Assembly (NCBI GenBank): GCA_905204915.1
Contig: CAJLBR010000030.1
Location: forward strand, 1 to 15,399
Origin: an uncultured Clostridium sp.
GTDB lineage: Bacteria; Bacillota; Clostridia; TANB77; CAG-465
DNA length: 15,399 nucleotides
Reading direction: 5' to 3'
Under the pieces are notes generated by a model. The model was not told where the DNA came from. It searched no databases and saw nothing but the letters and a program-made list of their open reading frames with translations. Shown in pieces: positions 5,860 to 12,607 of this stretch; position 1 is the stretch's first letter, and each line of letters starts with the position of its first letter. Both the position numbers and the translations under genes were made by a program.

Positions 5860-5886
5860 GACTGCGAGTTATCGCAGCCTTTTTTT
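5860..5886. terminator. Bidirectional terminator
   Basis: CTGCGA (5862-5867), loop GTTA, TCGCAG (5872-5877), flanked by A's on the left and seven T's on the right. It separates dpaB from the convergent small gene. Confidence 0.85.
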
Positions 5887-5889
5887 AGC

Positions 5890-6213
5890 TTAGTTTGCAA
5901 AGGCGTGGAGCCAAGAGGCAACTATTACCTCGGGGGACAGCTTTTGCAAAGTACCATCAAAAGTAAGTCTCATGATTTCCAGAGCTTTTGCTTCCTTTTT
6001 TGAAGCTTTTTTGATTTCCTCATGTGAGAAATTCCTTTTATCATTTTTTGTCAGATTACTTACAGTAATAAATTCTAGTCTACCTTTTTCGTTGTAGTGG
6101 AATTCCACGGAAAAAGCCGGTTTAGATTTGGCTATAGTGGTTTTACTCTCTCCAGACATAAAGGATACGATCTCGAATTTCTGGTTTACCATAAGTGAAT
6201 CAATTTTTTTCAT
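5890..6213 (-). CDS. Small protein of unknown function, member of a tandem pair (copy B)
   Basis: The product has 107 residues and begins MKKIDSLMVNQKFEIVSF. I do not recognise a family. It is soluble: no signal peptide or membrane helix. The first half looks beta-rich (AFSVEFHYNEKGRLEFITVSN); a lysine-rich helix follows (SHEEIKKASKKEAKALEIM) and the end is FDGTLQKLSPEVIVASW. It shares a sparse pattern with the next gene: NExGx[LI]x[FL]I, then FxxGTL, then PExxVxxW, so the two may be distant paralogs. The start is clear: GGAGGT eight bases before the ATG and a consensus promoter upstream. GC in sampled lines is about 37%, well above neighbours, and codons such as CTC, CCC and GTG are used, which suggests transfer. 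It is monocistronic, with a bidirectional terminator behind it. Confidence 0.8.
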   Translation of the reverse strand: MKKIDSLMVNQKFEIVSFMSGESKTTIAKSKPAFSVEFHYNEKGRLEFITVSNLTKNDKRNFSHEEIKKASKKEAKALEIMRLTFDGTLQKLSPEVIVASWLHAFAN

Positions 6214-6262
6214 ATTTAGACCTCCAATAAATTATTATTGATTGTTGATTTTGATAGTTCCT

Positions 6263-6291
6263 ATTATAACATGATTACATAAAAAAGTCAA
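6263..6291 (-). promoter_or_regulatory. SigA promoter of small gene B
   Basis: TTGACT (6291-6286), 17 bp, TATAAT (6268-6263) on the minus strand. It shares TTTATTGACTTTTT around the -35 and TATAATAG at the -10 with the promoter of the neighbouring small gene. Confidence 0.85.
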
Positions 6292-6296
6292 TAAAT

Positions 6297-6322
6297 AATC
6301 AGCAGATAATAATCTGCTGATT
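6297..6322 (-). terminator. Hairpin after small gene A
   Basis: AATCAGCAGAT (6297-6307) and ATCTGCTGATT (6312-6322) form a perfect 11-bp stem with a 4-base loop. On the minus strand an interrupted T-rich stretch follows, which already contains the next promoter's -35. A probable terminator of the upstream gene, though the T run is imperfect. Confidence 0.65.
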
Positions 6323-6355
6323 GATTTATATTAACACGTACCCCTTTTTAGAGGT

Positions 6356-6700
6356 TTACGCGATTTTCTCGAGAGCAACGGGTTTTACCTGTTCCCACAT
6401 ACTCACCAAGAATTCTGGGACCTGGATCAGGGTTCCGAGTTTGAAGTCTGCCTGCAGAGCATCAAAACGCTTTATGCAGTGATTTTTAGCCGCCTCAATG
6501 CAGGTTTGCTTATTGTAAGTTGCAACAGCCATGCCGGTATTGATGTCTACGAGTTCGATCAGACTGATATCACCTGATTCATTGTGAACTACAGCAACAA
6601 GCAGATCAGCATCAGCTTTTTTGTCAACCTTAACAAAGTTTTTAAAAGCATTGATAAAGCTCAGGGAATTATTTTTGAATCCAATTTCAGTAATAAACAT
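6356..6700 (-). CDS. Small protein of unknown function, member of a tandem pair (copy A)
   Basis: The product has 114 residues and begins MFITEIGFKNNSLSF. No family is recognised. It appears cytosolic with a beta-rich centre (DADLLVAVVHNESGDISLIELVDINTGMAVATY), a helix (QTCIEAAKNHCIKRFDALQ), and an ending FKLGTLIQVPEFLVSMWEQV. The pattern NExGxIxLI, GTL and PExLVxxW parallels the gene to its left. AGGAGGT eight bases upstream of the ATG and a perfect-spacing promoter show it is expressed under vegetative sigma factor. GC over 6361-6660 is 43%, the highest in the window, with CTG, GCC and CAG codons that its neighbours avoid; recent acquisition from a less AT-rich bacterium is likely. No mobility gene or obvious attachment repeat is seen at its edges. 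Confidence 0.8.
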   Translation of the reverse strand: MFITEIGFKNNSLSFINAFKNFVKVDKKADADLLVAVVHNESGDISLIELVDINTGMAVATYNKQTCIEAAKNHCIKRFDALQADFKLGTLIQVPEFLVSMWEQVKPVALEKIA

Positions 6701-6754
6701 GTTTTGTACCTCCTAAAAGTATTAACCTAAGAATTATTTGTGAATGCATTAGCT

Positions 6755-6783
6755 ATTATAACACTATATTGATAAAAAGTCAA
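6755..6783 (-). promoter_or_regulatory. SigA promoter of small gene A
   Basis: TTGACT (6783-6778), 17 bp, TATAAT (6760-6755) on the minus strand, nearly the same as the promoter of small gene B. Confidence 0.85.
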
Positions 6784-6832
6784 TAAAAATTAAATAAAAA
6801 CGTAATAAAATTTTACATAAAATTCTACATTT

Positions 6833-6908
6833 TTCGACAAAATACATATCATGATTGTATCAAATATTAAGGGTGAAATTTGACGAGTAATGTATATTTT
6901 TGTCAAAA
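6833..6908. promoter_or_regulatory. Spo0A-box-like sites
   Basis: On the minus strand TGTCGAA (6839-6833), within TTTTGTCGAAAAA, matches the core 0A box exactly. On the plus strand TTTTGTCAAAA (6898-6908) fits the TTTGTCRAA form, and TTTGACGA (6879-6886) is a one-mismatch relative. The region has no gene. Whether these act on small gene A or on rimO is unknown. Confidence 0.4.
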
Positions 6909-6951
6909 CGCAAAAACTTTGGGTTTTATTGTATCTTTTTTTACAATTTTA

Positions 6952-6960
6952 TGGTATAAT
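6952..6960 (+). promoter_or_regulatory. Extended -10 promoter of the rimO operon
   Basis: TGGTATAAT is a perfect extended -10 (TGnTATAAT), 26 bp before the rimO start. No good -35 lies 17 bp upstream, which extended -10 promoters tolerate. Confidence 0.6.
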
Positions 6961-6986
6961 TCACTAAGTTAATGGAGGCAAAAAAC

Positions 6987-8300
6987 ATGAATATAGCAAT
7001 AATTACACTAGGGTGTAGTAAAAATCAAGTAGATAGTGAAATGCTATTAGGTTATTTTAAAAATAGAGGTTTTAATTTAGTTACAGATTTAAATATAGCT
7101 GATGTTATTTTGGTAAATACATGCGGCTTTATAGAATCAGCAAAACAAGAAGCAATTAATACAATATTGGATGCTGCTGATTATAAAGAGATTGGTGTTT
7201 GCAAATCTTTAATAGTAACAGGCTGCTTAGCAAAAAGATATAAAAAAGAAATTATAGAAAATATGCCAGAAGTTGATCTAGTAATTGGTGTAGATGAATA
7301 TAAGAATATAGATGAAATTTTATCAAAGTTTTTAAGTCAAAATTTTTTAACTCATAAATTAAGTTTTAATGAACGTATAATATCTTCTAATTTTCCATTA
7401 GCGTATATAAGAATATCTGACGGTTGTGACAATAGATGCAATTATTGTGCAATACCACTTATTAGAGGTAGATTCAAAAGTAGAAAAATGGAAGATATTC
7501 TAGAGGAAGTTGAAAATTTAGCTAAACAAGGAATTCAAGAATTTTGTATTATTTCTCAAGATACTTCAAAATATGGATTAGATATTTATGGAGAACTTAA
7601 ACTCGCAGAACTTTTAAACAAAATAGGAAAGATTCCAGGAGTAAAATGGATAAGAGTTCTATATATGTACTTATATGAAATAAACGATGCTCTTATTGAA
7701 GAATTTAAAAATAATGATAAATTGTGTAAATATTTTGACATACCAGTTCAACATTTTAGTGATAAGATGTTAAAAGCTATGAATAGATATGATAACAAAG
7801 AATTAATATATAAAAATATTGAAAAAATTAGAAAAAATGTTCCAAACGCAATATTAAGAACAACTCTTATAGCAGGATTTCCTGGTGAAACAGAGGAAGA
7901 TTTTGAGATATTAAGACAAGGACTTCTAGATATAAAATTTGATAGAGTAGGAGCTTTTGCCTTTTCAAGAGAAGAGGATACAGTAGCTTACGATATGGAT
8001 AATCAAATTCCAGAAGAAATAAAACAAGAAAGATTAAAGGAAATTTTTGAAATTCAAAAGCCAATATCTTTAGAATTAAATAGAGCAAAAGTTGGAAATG
8101 AATATGAAGTTATTGTAGAAGATGTAACTGAAAATGATGAATATTTTATATGTAGATCTTATATGGAAGCTCCAGATGTTGATGGAAGAATTTATATAAA
8201 GATAGATGAAGAAAGTGCAAATAAAGTTATAGTAGGTGAATTTTGCAAAGTAAAAATAGTGGATTACAATGAATATGATTTATTTGCTAAGGTAATTTAG
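6987..8300 (+). CDS. rimO: Ribosomal protein S12 methylthiotransferase RimO
   Basis: The product has 437 residues from ATG 6987 and is a radical-SAM methylthiotransferase. The N-terminal domain has LGCSKNQVDSEMLLG, diagnostic of RimO rather than MiaB, with cluster cysteines C10, C46 and C80. The radical-SAM motif is CDNRCNYC (C147, C151, C154). A TRAM-type domain ends the protein (NEYEVIVEDVTENDEYFICRSYMEAPDVDG). The enzyme methylthiolates a conserved Asp of ribosomal protein S12 in the cytoplasm using two 4Fe-4S clusters. GGAGG (6974-6978) lies between the in-frame ATG at 6972 and the chosen ATG, so the upstream ATG, which overlaps that RBS, is rejected. It is the first gene of an apparent operon; the next gene's RBS overlaps its stop codon. 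Confidence 0.95.
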   Translation: MNIAIITLGCSKNQVDSEMLLGYFKNRGFNLVTDLNIADVILVNTCGFIESAKQEAINTILDAADYKEIGVCKSLIVTGCLAKRYKKEIIENMPEVDLVIGVDEYKNIDEILSKFLSQNFLTHKLSFNERIISSNFPLAYIRISDGCDNRCNYCAIPLIRGRFKSRKMEDILEEVENLAKQGIQEFCIISQDTSKYGLDIYGELKLAELLNKIGKIPGVKWIRVLYMYLYEINDALIEEFKNNDKLCKYFDIPVQHFSDKMLKAMNRYDNKELIYKNIEKIRKNVPNAILRTTLIAGFPGETEEDFEILRQGLLDIKFDRVGAFAFSREEDTVAYDMDNQIPEEIKQERLKEIFEIQKPISLELNRAKVGNEYEVIVEDVTENDEYFICRSYMEAPDVDGRIYIKIDEESANKVIVGEFCKVKIVDYNEYDLFAKVI

Positions 8301-8311
8301 GAGGTGTTAAT

Positions 8312-9625
8312 ATGTATACCAAAGAAGATTTGAAAAAATCGACATTAACAGAATTAAGGAAAATTGCTGATAACTTAAAAATAGAAGGATATCAAAGATT
8401 AAAAAAAGAATATTTAATTGAGGAAATTATAAAATCTCTTATAGATACAAATGATTTGGAAGAAAAGGTAAATATTCAAATAGAAAATCCAGAAACTGAT
8501 TATATTGCTGAAGGCATACTTGAAGTTATGAATGATGGTTATGGATTTTTAAGAAGTGATAATTATTTACCTGGAAATAAAGATATATATGTTTCTCAGG
8601 TTCAAATAAGAAGATTTAAATTATCTACAGGTGATAAGTTAAAAGGAATCGCTAGATTTACTACAGATCCCCAAAATAAATTTCCTTCTCTTATATATGT
8701 TGAAGAAATAAATGATGAAAGAGTAGATATTGCCTTAAGAAGAAAACCTTTTGAAAGTTTGATACCAATTTATCCTACTGAAAGATTAAAATTAGAATCT
8801 GATCCTAAGGATTATTCAACAAGAATAATAGATATTTTAGCACCAATTGGAAAAGGACAACGTGGACTTATTGTTGCTAAGCCAAAAGCTGGAAAAACAA
8901 CAATGCTAAAACAAATTGCAAATAGTATTTTGAAAAATAATCCAGAATGCTATCTTATGGTTTTACTTATTGATGAAAGACCAGAAGAAGTAACTGATAT
9001 TGAAAGATCAATAAATGCAGAAGTAATTCATTCAACTTTTGATGAATCTCCAGAAAATCATATAAAAGTTTCTAAAATGGTACTAGAAAGAGCTAAAAGA
9101 ATGGTAGAACAAAATAGAGATGTAGTGATTTTACTAGATAGCTTAACTAGACTTACTAGAGCAAATAATTTGCAAGTTGAACCAAGTGGAAGAACTTTAT
9201 CAGGTGGTCTTGATCCAGCATGCCTTAACTTTCCTAAGAAATTTTTTGGCGCTGCTAGAAATATTGAAAATGGTGGAAGCCTTACAATTTTAGCTACAGT
9301 ATTAGTTGATACTGGAAGTCGTATGGATGATATTATTTTTGAAGAATTTAAGGGCACTGGCAATATGGAAATTCATCTTGATAGAAAGCTATCAGAAAGA
9401 AGAATATTCCCAGCAATTGACATATATAAATCAGGTACTAGAAGAGAAGATTTACTACTTAGTAAAGAGGAGATGGAATGTAGCAATTACATAAGAAGAG
9501 TTATGAGTAACTCAAATTCTAATCTTACAAATGCAGAAATTGTAGAAAAAATATTTAATATTTTGATGAAAACTAAGGCAAACACAGAGTTTATTGATGT
9601 ATTTGCCAAAAAATATAAAAAATAA
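8312..9625 (+). CDS. rho: Transcription termination factor Rho
   Basis: The 437-residue protein has a helical Rho N-terminal domain (about 1-45), a cold-shock-like RNA-binding domain (about 68-125, GYGFLRSDNYLPGNKDIYVS), and a RecA-type ATPase domain. Walker A is PKAGKTT (191-197), preceded by GKGQRGLIVAK; Walker B is VVILLDSLTRL; the secondary-channel region reads FKGTGNMEIHLDRKLSERRIFPAID. Rho is a hexameric RNA helicase that ends untranslated transcripts. Size is slightly above the E. coli protein, with an acidic lysine-rich linker at 45-60. AGGAGGTG overlaps the end of rimO, so translation is probably coupled. The rimO-rho-kinase order suggests one housekeeping operon with little space between genes. 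All key motifs are intact. Confidence 0.97.
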   Translation: MYTKEDLKKSTLTELRKIADNLKIEGYQRLKKEYLIEEIIKSLIDTNDLEEKVNIQIENPETDYIAEGILEVMNDGYGFLRSDNYLPGNKDIYVSQVQIRRFKLSTGDKLKGIARFTTDPQNKFPSLIYVEEINDERVDIALRRKPFESLIPIYPTERLKLESDPKDYSTRIIDILAPIGKGQRGLIVAKPKAGKTTMLKQIANSILKNNPECYLMVLLIDERPEEVTDIERSINAEVIHSTFDESPENHIKVSKMVLERAKRMVEQNRDVVILLDSLTRLTRANNLQVEPSGRTLSGGLDPACLNFPKKFFGAARNIENGGSLTILATVLVDTGSRMDDIIFEEFKGTGNMEIHLDRKLSERRIFPAIDIYKSGTRREDLLLSKEEMECSNYIRRVMSNSNSNLTNAEIVEKIFNILMKTKANTEFIDVFAKKYKK

Positions 9626-9681
9626 GTAGAAATAATTTAGATTTAATGCTAAAATATTTGTATATGAGAGGTAATGATATA

Positions 9682-11325
9682 ATGGAAAGAAAAATAAGTG
9701 TTAATTATGATGGTAAAGATATAGCTGTACCATACAAATCAAAGGTATTAGATATATTGAAAAGCTTAAATATAAATGATAATAAAATATTGGGATTTAG
9801 AATAAATAATGAAATAAAAAATTATGAATATGAAATTGTAGCTAATTCTATAATAGAACCAATATACTTTAATAGTGAAGATGGGTATAGAATATATTCA
9901 AGAACTTTAAAAATGGTTTTATATATGGCTCTTCAAAGACTATATTCTGAAGCAGATGTTGAATTTATGACAACAATAAATAAAGATCAATATTTTGTAA
10001 TAAACAACATTGAATTAAATGCAGAAAAAGTTGAAAAAATAAAAGATATGATGACTAAAATAATTGAAAAAAATTATCCAATAACAAAAAGACTTGTTTC
10101 TATGGAAGAAGCAACTGAACTATATAAAGCATCAAATAATACAGATAAATTAACAAATTTAGAAAATAAATTAAGATCTTATGTATCAATGTATTTTTGC
10201 GATTCTTCATACAATTCTTTTTATGGAGCTCTTGCAGCAAGTACTGGTGCTGTTAAAGATTTTGATCTTATAAAATATAGAGATGGTGCTCTTTTAGTAA
10301 TTCCTGATGAAAATCAAAATATAAAGAAAGAAATAAAGGATAACAGACTTTACGATACTTTCATAGATTTTAACAAATTTAATCAAGTTTTAGATGTTGA
10401 AAATGTAGGAAATTTAAATGATAAAGTATTAAAGAATAAAATTGGTAAAGTAATACAAGCATCAGAAGCTATTCATCAAAGAAAGTTAGTGGAACTAGTT
10501 CAAGATATAGAAAAACGTAGAGAAATAAAAATGATCTTAATCGCTGGACCATCTTCTTCTGGTAAAACAACTTTTGCACAAAAATTAGGGGTACAATTAA
10601 ATCTTATAGGATATAATCCTATAACAATTTCAATGGATAATTACTTTAAAGAAAGAGTTGATACACCACTTGGACCAGATGGAAAATATGATTTTGAATG
10701 TGTTGAAGCTTTAGATATTGAATTATTCAATACACAAATGAAAGATTTAATAGATGGAAAACAAGTTGAATTACCAAGATTTGACTTTGTAAACGGAGTT
10801 AAGCAATATAAAGGTGATTACTTGAAAATGGAGAAAAATGATATACTAATTATAGAAGGTATACATGCTTTAAATCCAATTCTTACAACATTTATACCAG
10901 ACCATAATAAATATAAAATTTATATTGCTCCAATTGCTACATTAAACATTGACGGATATACTAAGGTTTCTTCAACAGATACTAGATTATTAAGAAGAAT
11001 GGTTAGAGATTATGCTACACGTGGAAATGGAGTAGAAAAAACTTTTGATTTATGGAAAAATGTAAAAAAGGGTGAAGAAAAGTACATTTTCCCATTTGTT
11101 GATACAGTTGATTTTGTTTATAATTCTAGTTTAGTTTATGAACCAGGTGTAATAAAAACATTTGCTCAACCTTTACTTTTACAAGTTGAAAAATCTAGTA
11201 AGTTTTATTCAGAAGCAAGAAGATTATATGAATATTTAAATAACTTTTTGCCGATAGAAACTTCAAATATTCCAGTTGATTCAATTATAAGAGAATTTAT
11301 TGGTAATGGATGCTTTTATAGATAA
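9682..11325 (+). CDS. Nucleoside (uridine-type) kinase with N-terminal TGS domain
   Basis: The product has 547 residues from ATG 9682. An N-terminal TGS/ubiquitin-like segment (about 1-60, ISVNYDGKDIAVPYKSKVLDILKSL) is followed by a region resembling the second additional domain of threonyl-tRNA synthetase. A P-loop kinase domain follows: Walker A GPSSSGKTT at about 289-297, then SMDNYFKERVDTPLGPDGKYDFECVEALD, and IIEGIHALNP. This architecture is known in Clostridia and usually annotated as nucleoside or uridine kinase, predicted to phosphorylate uridine or a related nucleoside in salvage; the role of the TGS part is not known. GAGAGGTAA lies about seven bases before ATG 9682; starts upstream at 9646 and 9664 overlap or precede that RBS. 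No terminator separates it from rho or from the zinc-ribbon genes. Confidence 0.9.
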   Translation: MERKISVNYDGKDIAVPYKSKVLDILKSLNINDNKILGFRINNEIKNYEYEIVANSIIEPIYFNSEDGYRIYSRTLKMVLYMALQRLYSEADVEFMTTINKDQYFVINNIELNAEKVEKIKDMMTKIIEKNYPITKRLVSMEEATELYKASNNTDKLTNLENKLRSYVSMYFCDSSYNSFYGALAASTGAVKDFDLIKYRDGALLVIPDENQNIKKEIKDNRLYDTFIDFNKFNQVLDVENVGNLNDKVLKNKIGKVIQASEAIHQRKLVELVQDIEKRREIKMILIAGPSSSGKTTFAQKLGVQLNLIGYNPITISMDNYFKERVDTPLGPDGKYDFECVEALDIELFNTQMKDLIDGKQVELPRFDFVNGVKQYKGDYLKMEKNDILIIEGIHALNPILTTFIPDHNKYKIYIAPIATLNIDGYTKVSSTDTRLLRRMVRDYATRGNGVEKTFDLWKNVKKGEEKYIFPFVDTVDFVYNSSLVYEPGVIKTFAQPLLLQVEKSSKFYSEARRLYEYLNNFLPIETSNIPVDSIIREFIGNGCFYR

Positions 11326-11352
11326 ATTTAAAAATACATGAGGTGAAATAAA

Positions 11353-11721
11353 ATGTTCTGCACAAAGTGTGGTAATAAATTATCAGATGATAGCAAGTTT
11401 TGTACTAGCTGTGGCAATAATGTAAAGCCGGTTATAAAAATGGGAAAAATAACTTTTAAAAGAATAGGCAGATATGTTGGATGTTTAGTTGGAATAAGCA
11501 TATATGTTGATGGCAAATTTATGGGATCTGTTCAAAACAACGGTGAGCTTACAGTAAACGTTCCAGTAGGAAAACACAAAGTAGTATTTTCTATATGGAG
11601 TGGTACTAATGATGAAGAAATAGAAGTGACTGCTGATAAACCCAACGTATATGCAGATATAAAGTTAAAAATGGGAGCATTAGTAAACAGAACTGAAATT
11701 GTAAATATTAGGAGAGAATAA
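11353..11721 (+). CDS. Zinc-ribbon protein with C-terminal PEGA-like beta domain
   Basis: The product has 122 residues. An N-terminal zinc ribbon has C3-C6 and C17-C20 in two CxxCG knuckles (FCTKCGNKLSDDSKFCTSCG). After a short linker comes a beta-rich domain (IYVDGKFMGSVQNNGELTVNVPVGKHKVVFSI), in which the D-G-K/G and P-V-G-K-H turns resemble PEGA-like or related surface beta domains. There is no membrane helix or signal peptide. GAGGTG precedes the ATG by eight bases. It is followed after two bases by a second zinc-ribbon gene, so the two are probably co-translated and may act together, perhaps at the membrane through the second protein. Function is unknown; zinc binding is inferred from the cysteine pattern. 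Confidence 0.85.
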   Translation: MFCTKCGNKLSDDSKFCTSCGNNVKPVIKMGKITFKRIGRYVGCLVGISIYVDGKFMGSVQNNGELTVNVPVGKHKVVFSIWSGTNDEEIEVTADKPNVYADIKLKMGALVNRTEIVNIRRE

Positions 11722-11723
11722 TA

Positions 11724-12155
11724 ATGGAGAAATTTTGTAAAAATTGTGGTTGTAAATTAGAAGAAAATGCTAAATTCTGTGCTAGTTGTGGTGGCCCGGT
11801 TAATATTTTGAATAATTCTGAGGTTGAAAACCAAGTAAATCCAATAAGTACACAAGATATCCCAACATATCAATATACAAATAGTAGTCCGGAATCGAAT
11901 AGTGACATTGAAAGTAGAGAAGGAAGAAATGCAAAAGGAACAGCAATTGCAGCTTTTGTAATTTCTATAATTGGATTAATTAACCCATCATTGCTATATG
12001 GTATAATTGCCATTAGTTTTGGTGTTACTGCTAAGAATAAAATGAAATATGCAGAGAATGAGGATGTCAAAACAAAAGGATTTAGTACAGCTGCAATAAT
12101 TATAGGTTCAATTTCTACGTTGCTGGCGGTATTAAAGATAATATCAAATTTATAA
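11724..12155 (+). CDS. Zinc-ribbon membrane protein (DUF4190-like)
   Basis: The product has 143 residues. A zinc ribbon at the N-terminus uses C5, C8, C19 and C22. A polar, Ser/Asn-rich linker (about 30-70) leads to a hydrophobic segment at about 72-101 (AIAAFVISIIGLINPSLLYGIIAISFG) and a second at about 121-141 (STAAIIIGSISTLLAVLKII), with KNKMKYA between. This organisation is that of DUF4190 proteins, whose function is not established. GGAGAG before the ATG supports the start. The near-identical ribbon in the preceding gene suggests a duplicated module put on two different bodies, one soluble and one in the membrane. A long hairpin follows and probably ends the rimO operon. Confidence 0.85.
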   Translation: MEKFCKNCGCKLEENAKFCASCGGPVNILNNSEVENQVNPISTQDIPTYQYTNSSPESNSDIESREGRNAKGTAIAAFVISIIGLINPSLLYGIIAISFGVTAKNKMKYAENEDVKTKGFSTAAIIIGSISTLLAVLKIISNL

Positions 12156-12174
12156 AAAAATAAACTAAATTATT

Positions 12175-12220
12175 TAGCCTAGAATAAAATATGGATATAT
12201 TTTTAAAATCTAGGCTATTT
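12175..12220 (+). terminator. Long hairpin, probable operon end
   Basis: TAGCCTAGA (12175-12183) and TCTAGGCTA (12209-12217) form a 9-bp perfect stem around an AT-rich 25-base interior that can pair further (AAAATAT with ATATTTT). The T run is only TTT, so termination may be weak. Confidence 0.55.
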
Positions 12221-12222
12221 CC

Positions 12223-12251
12223 TTGCAATTTGAGCTTAATTAGTGTAAAAT
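12223..12251 (+). promoter_or_regulatory. SigA-type promoter of the RNHCP-argS unit
   Basis: TTGCAA (12223-12228), 17 bp, TAAAAT (12246-12251), 22 bp before the start codon. Confidence 0.6.
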
Positions 12252-12273
12252 ATTACATAATTGTGAGGTGCTT

Positions 12274-12591
12274 ATGTTTATAAAAAATGATAATAGCTTT
12301 ATCTGTAAGAATTGCGGCAGAGAAGTTGGAAAATTAAAATATACTTCAAGAGATCATTGCAATTATTGCTTGTATTCTATACATATTGATATAGAACCAG
12401 GTGATAGAAAAAATGATTGTTTGGGAATGTTAGAACCAATTAATGTTGAGGTAACTTCCAAAAAAGGTGAAGTTATAATATATAGATGTAAGAAATGTGG
12501 AAAAATTGTAAGAAATATAGTTGCAACTGATGATAATAGAGATGAGATATATAAGGTAGTAGAGAATTATTCTAAAGGATTAGTAAAATAG
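12274..12591 (+). CDS. RNHCP domain protein
   Basis: The product has 105 residues and is a small cysteine-rich protein of the RNHCP family: C11xxC14G, then RDHCNYCL (the family's RNHCPYCL) with C29 and C32, then PGDRKNDCLGMLEPI, and C72xxC75G near the end. The paired CxxC motifs suggest zinc binding; the biological role of the family is not known. The naming motif is changed here from RNHCP to RDHCN. ATG 12274 is chosen because GAGG at 12265-12268 lies five bases upstream; the in-frame GTG at 12268 falls within the Shine-Dalgarno. It sits 16 bases before argS under one promoter, so the two are probably co-transcribed. Confidence 0.88.
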   Translation: MFIKNDNSFICKNCGREVGKLKYTSRDHCNYCLYSIHIDIEPGDRKNDCLGMLEPINVEVTSKKGEVIIYRCKKCGKIVRNIVATDDNRDEIYKVVENYSKGLVK

Positions 12592-12607
12592 GAGTGAGTA
12601 GAGTATT

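Noticed and set aside
5890..6700. Toxin-antitoxin pair
   Set aside because: The two genes have separate promoters and hairpins, a wide gap, and no recognisable toxin or antitoxin motif, so there is no support beyond small size.
6972..6986. ATG at 6972 as the rimO start
   Set aside because: It overlaps the GGAGG Shine-Dalgarno of ATG 6987, where the conserved N-terminus begins.
9058..9494. Antisense and out-of-frame ORFs within rho
   Set aside because: The rho frame is fully conserved here and the alternatives have no start signals.
12191..12279. Short ORF starting at ATG 12191 between the zinc-ribbon and RNHCP genes
   Set aside because: No RBS, and it runs through a hairpin and a promoter into the start of the RNHCP gene.
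12156..12607. T-box leader for argS
   Set aside because: No T-box sequence or antiterminator hairpin is seen; argS is co-transcribed with the RNHCP gene from a simple promoter.
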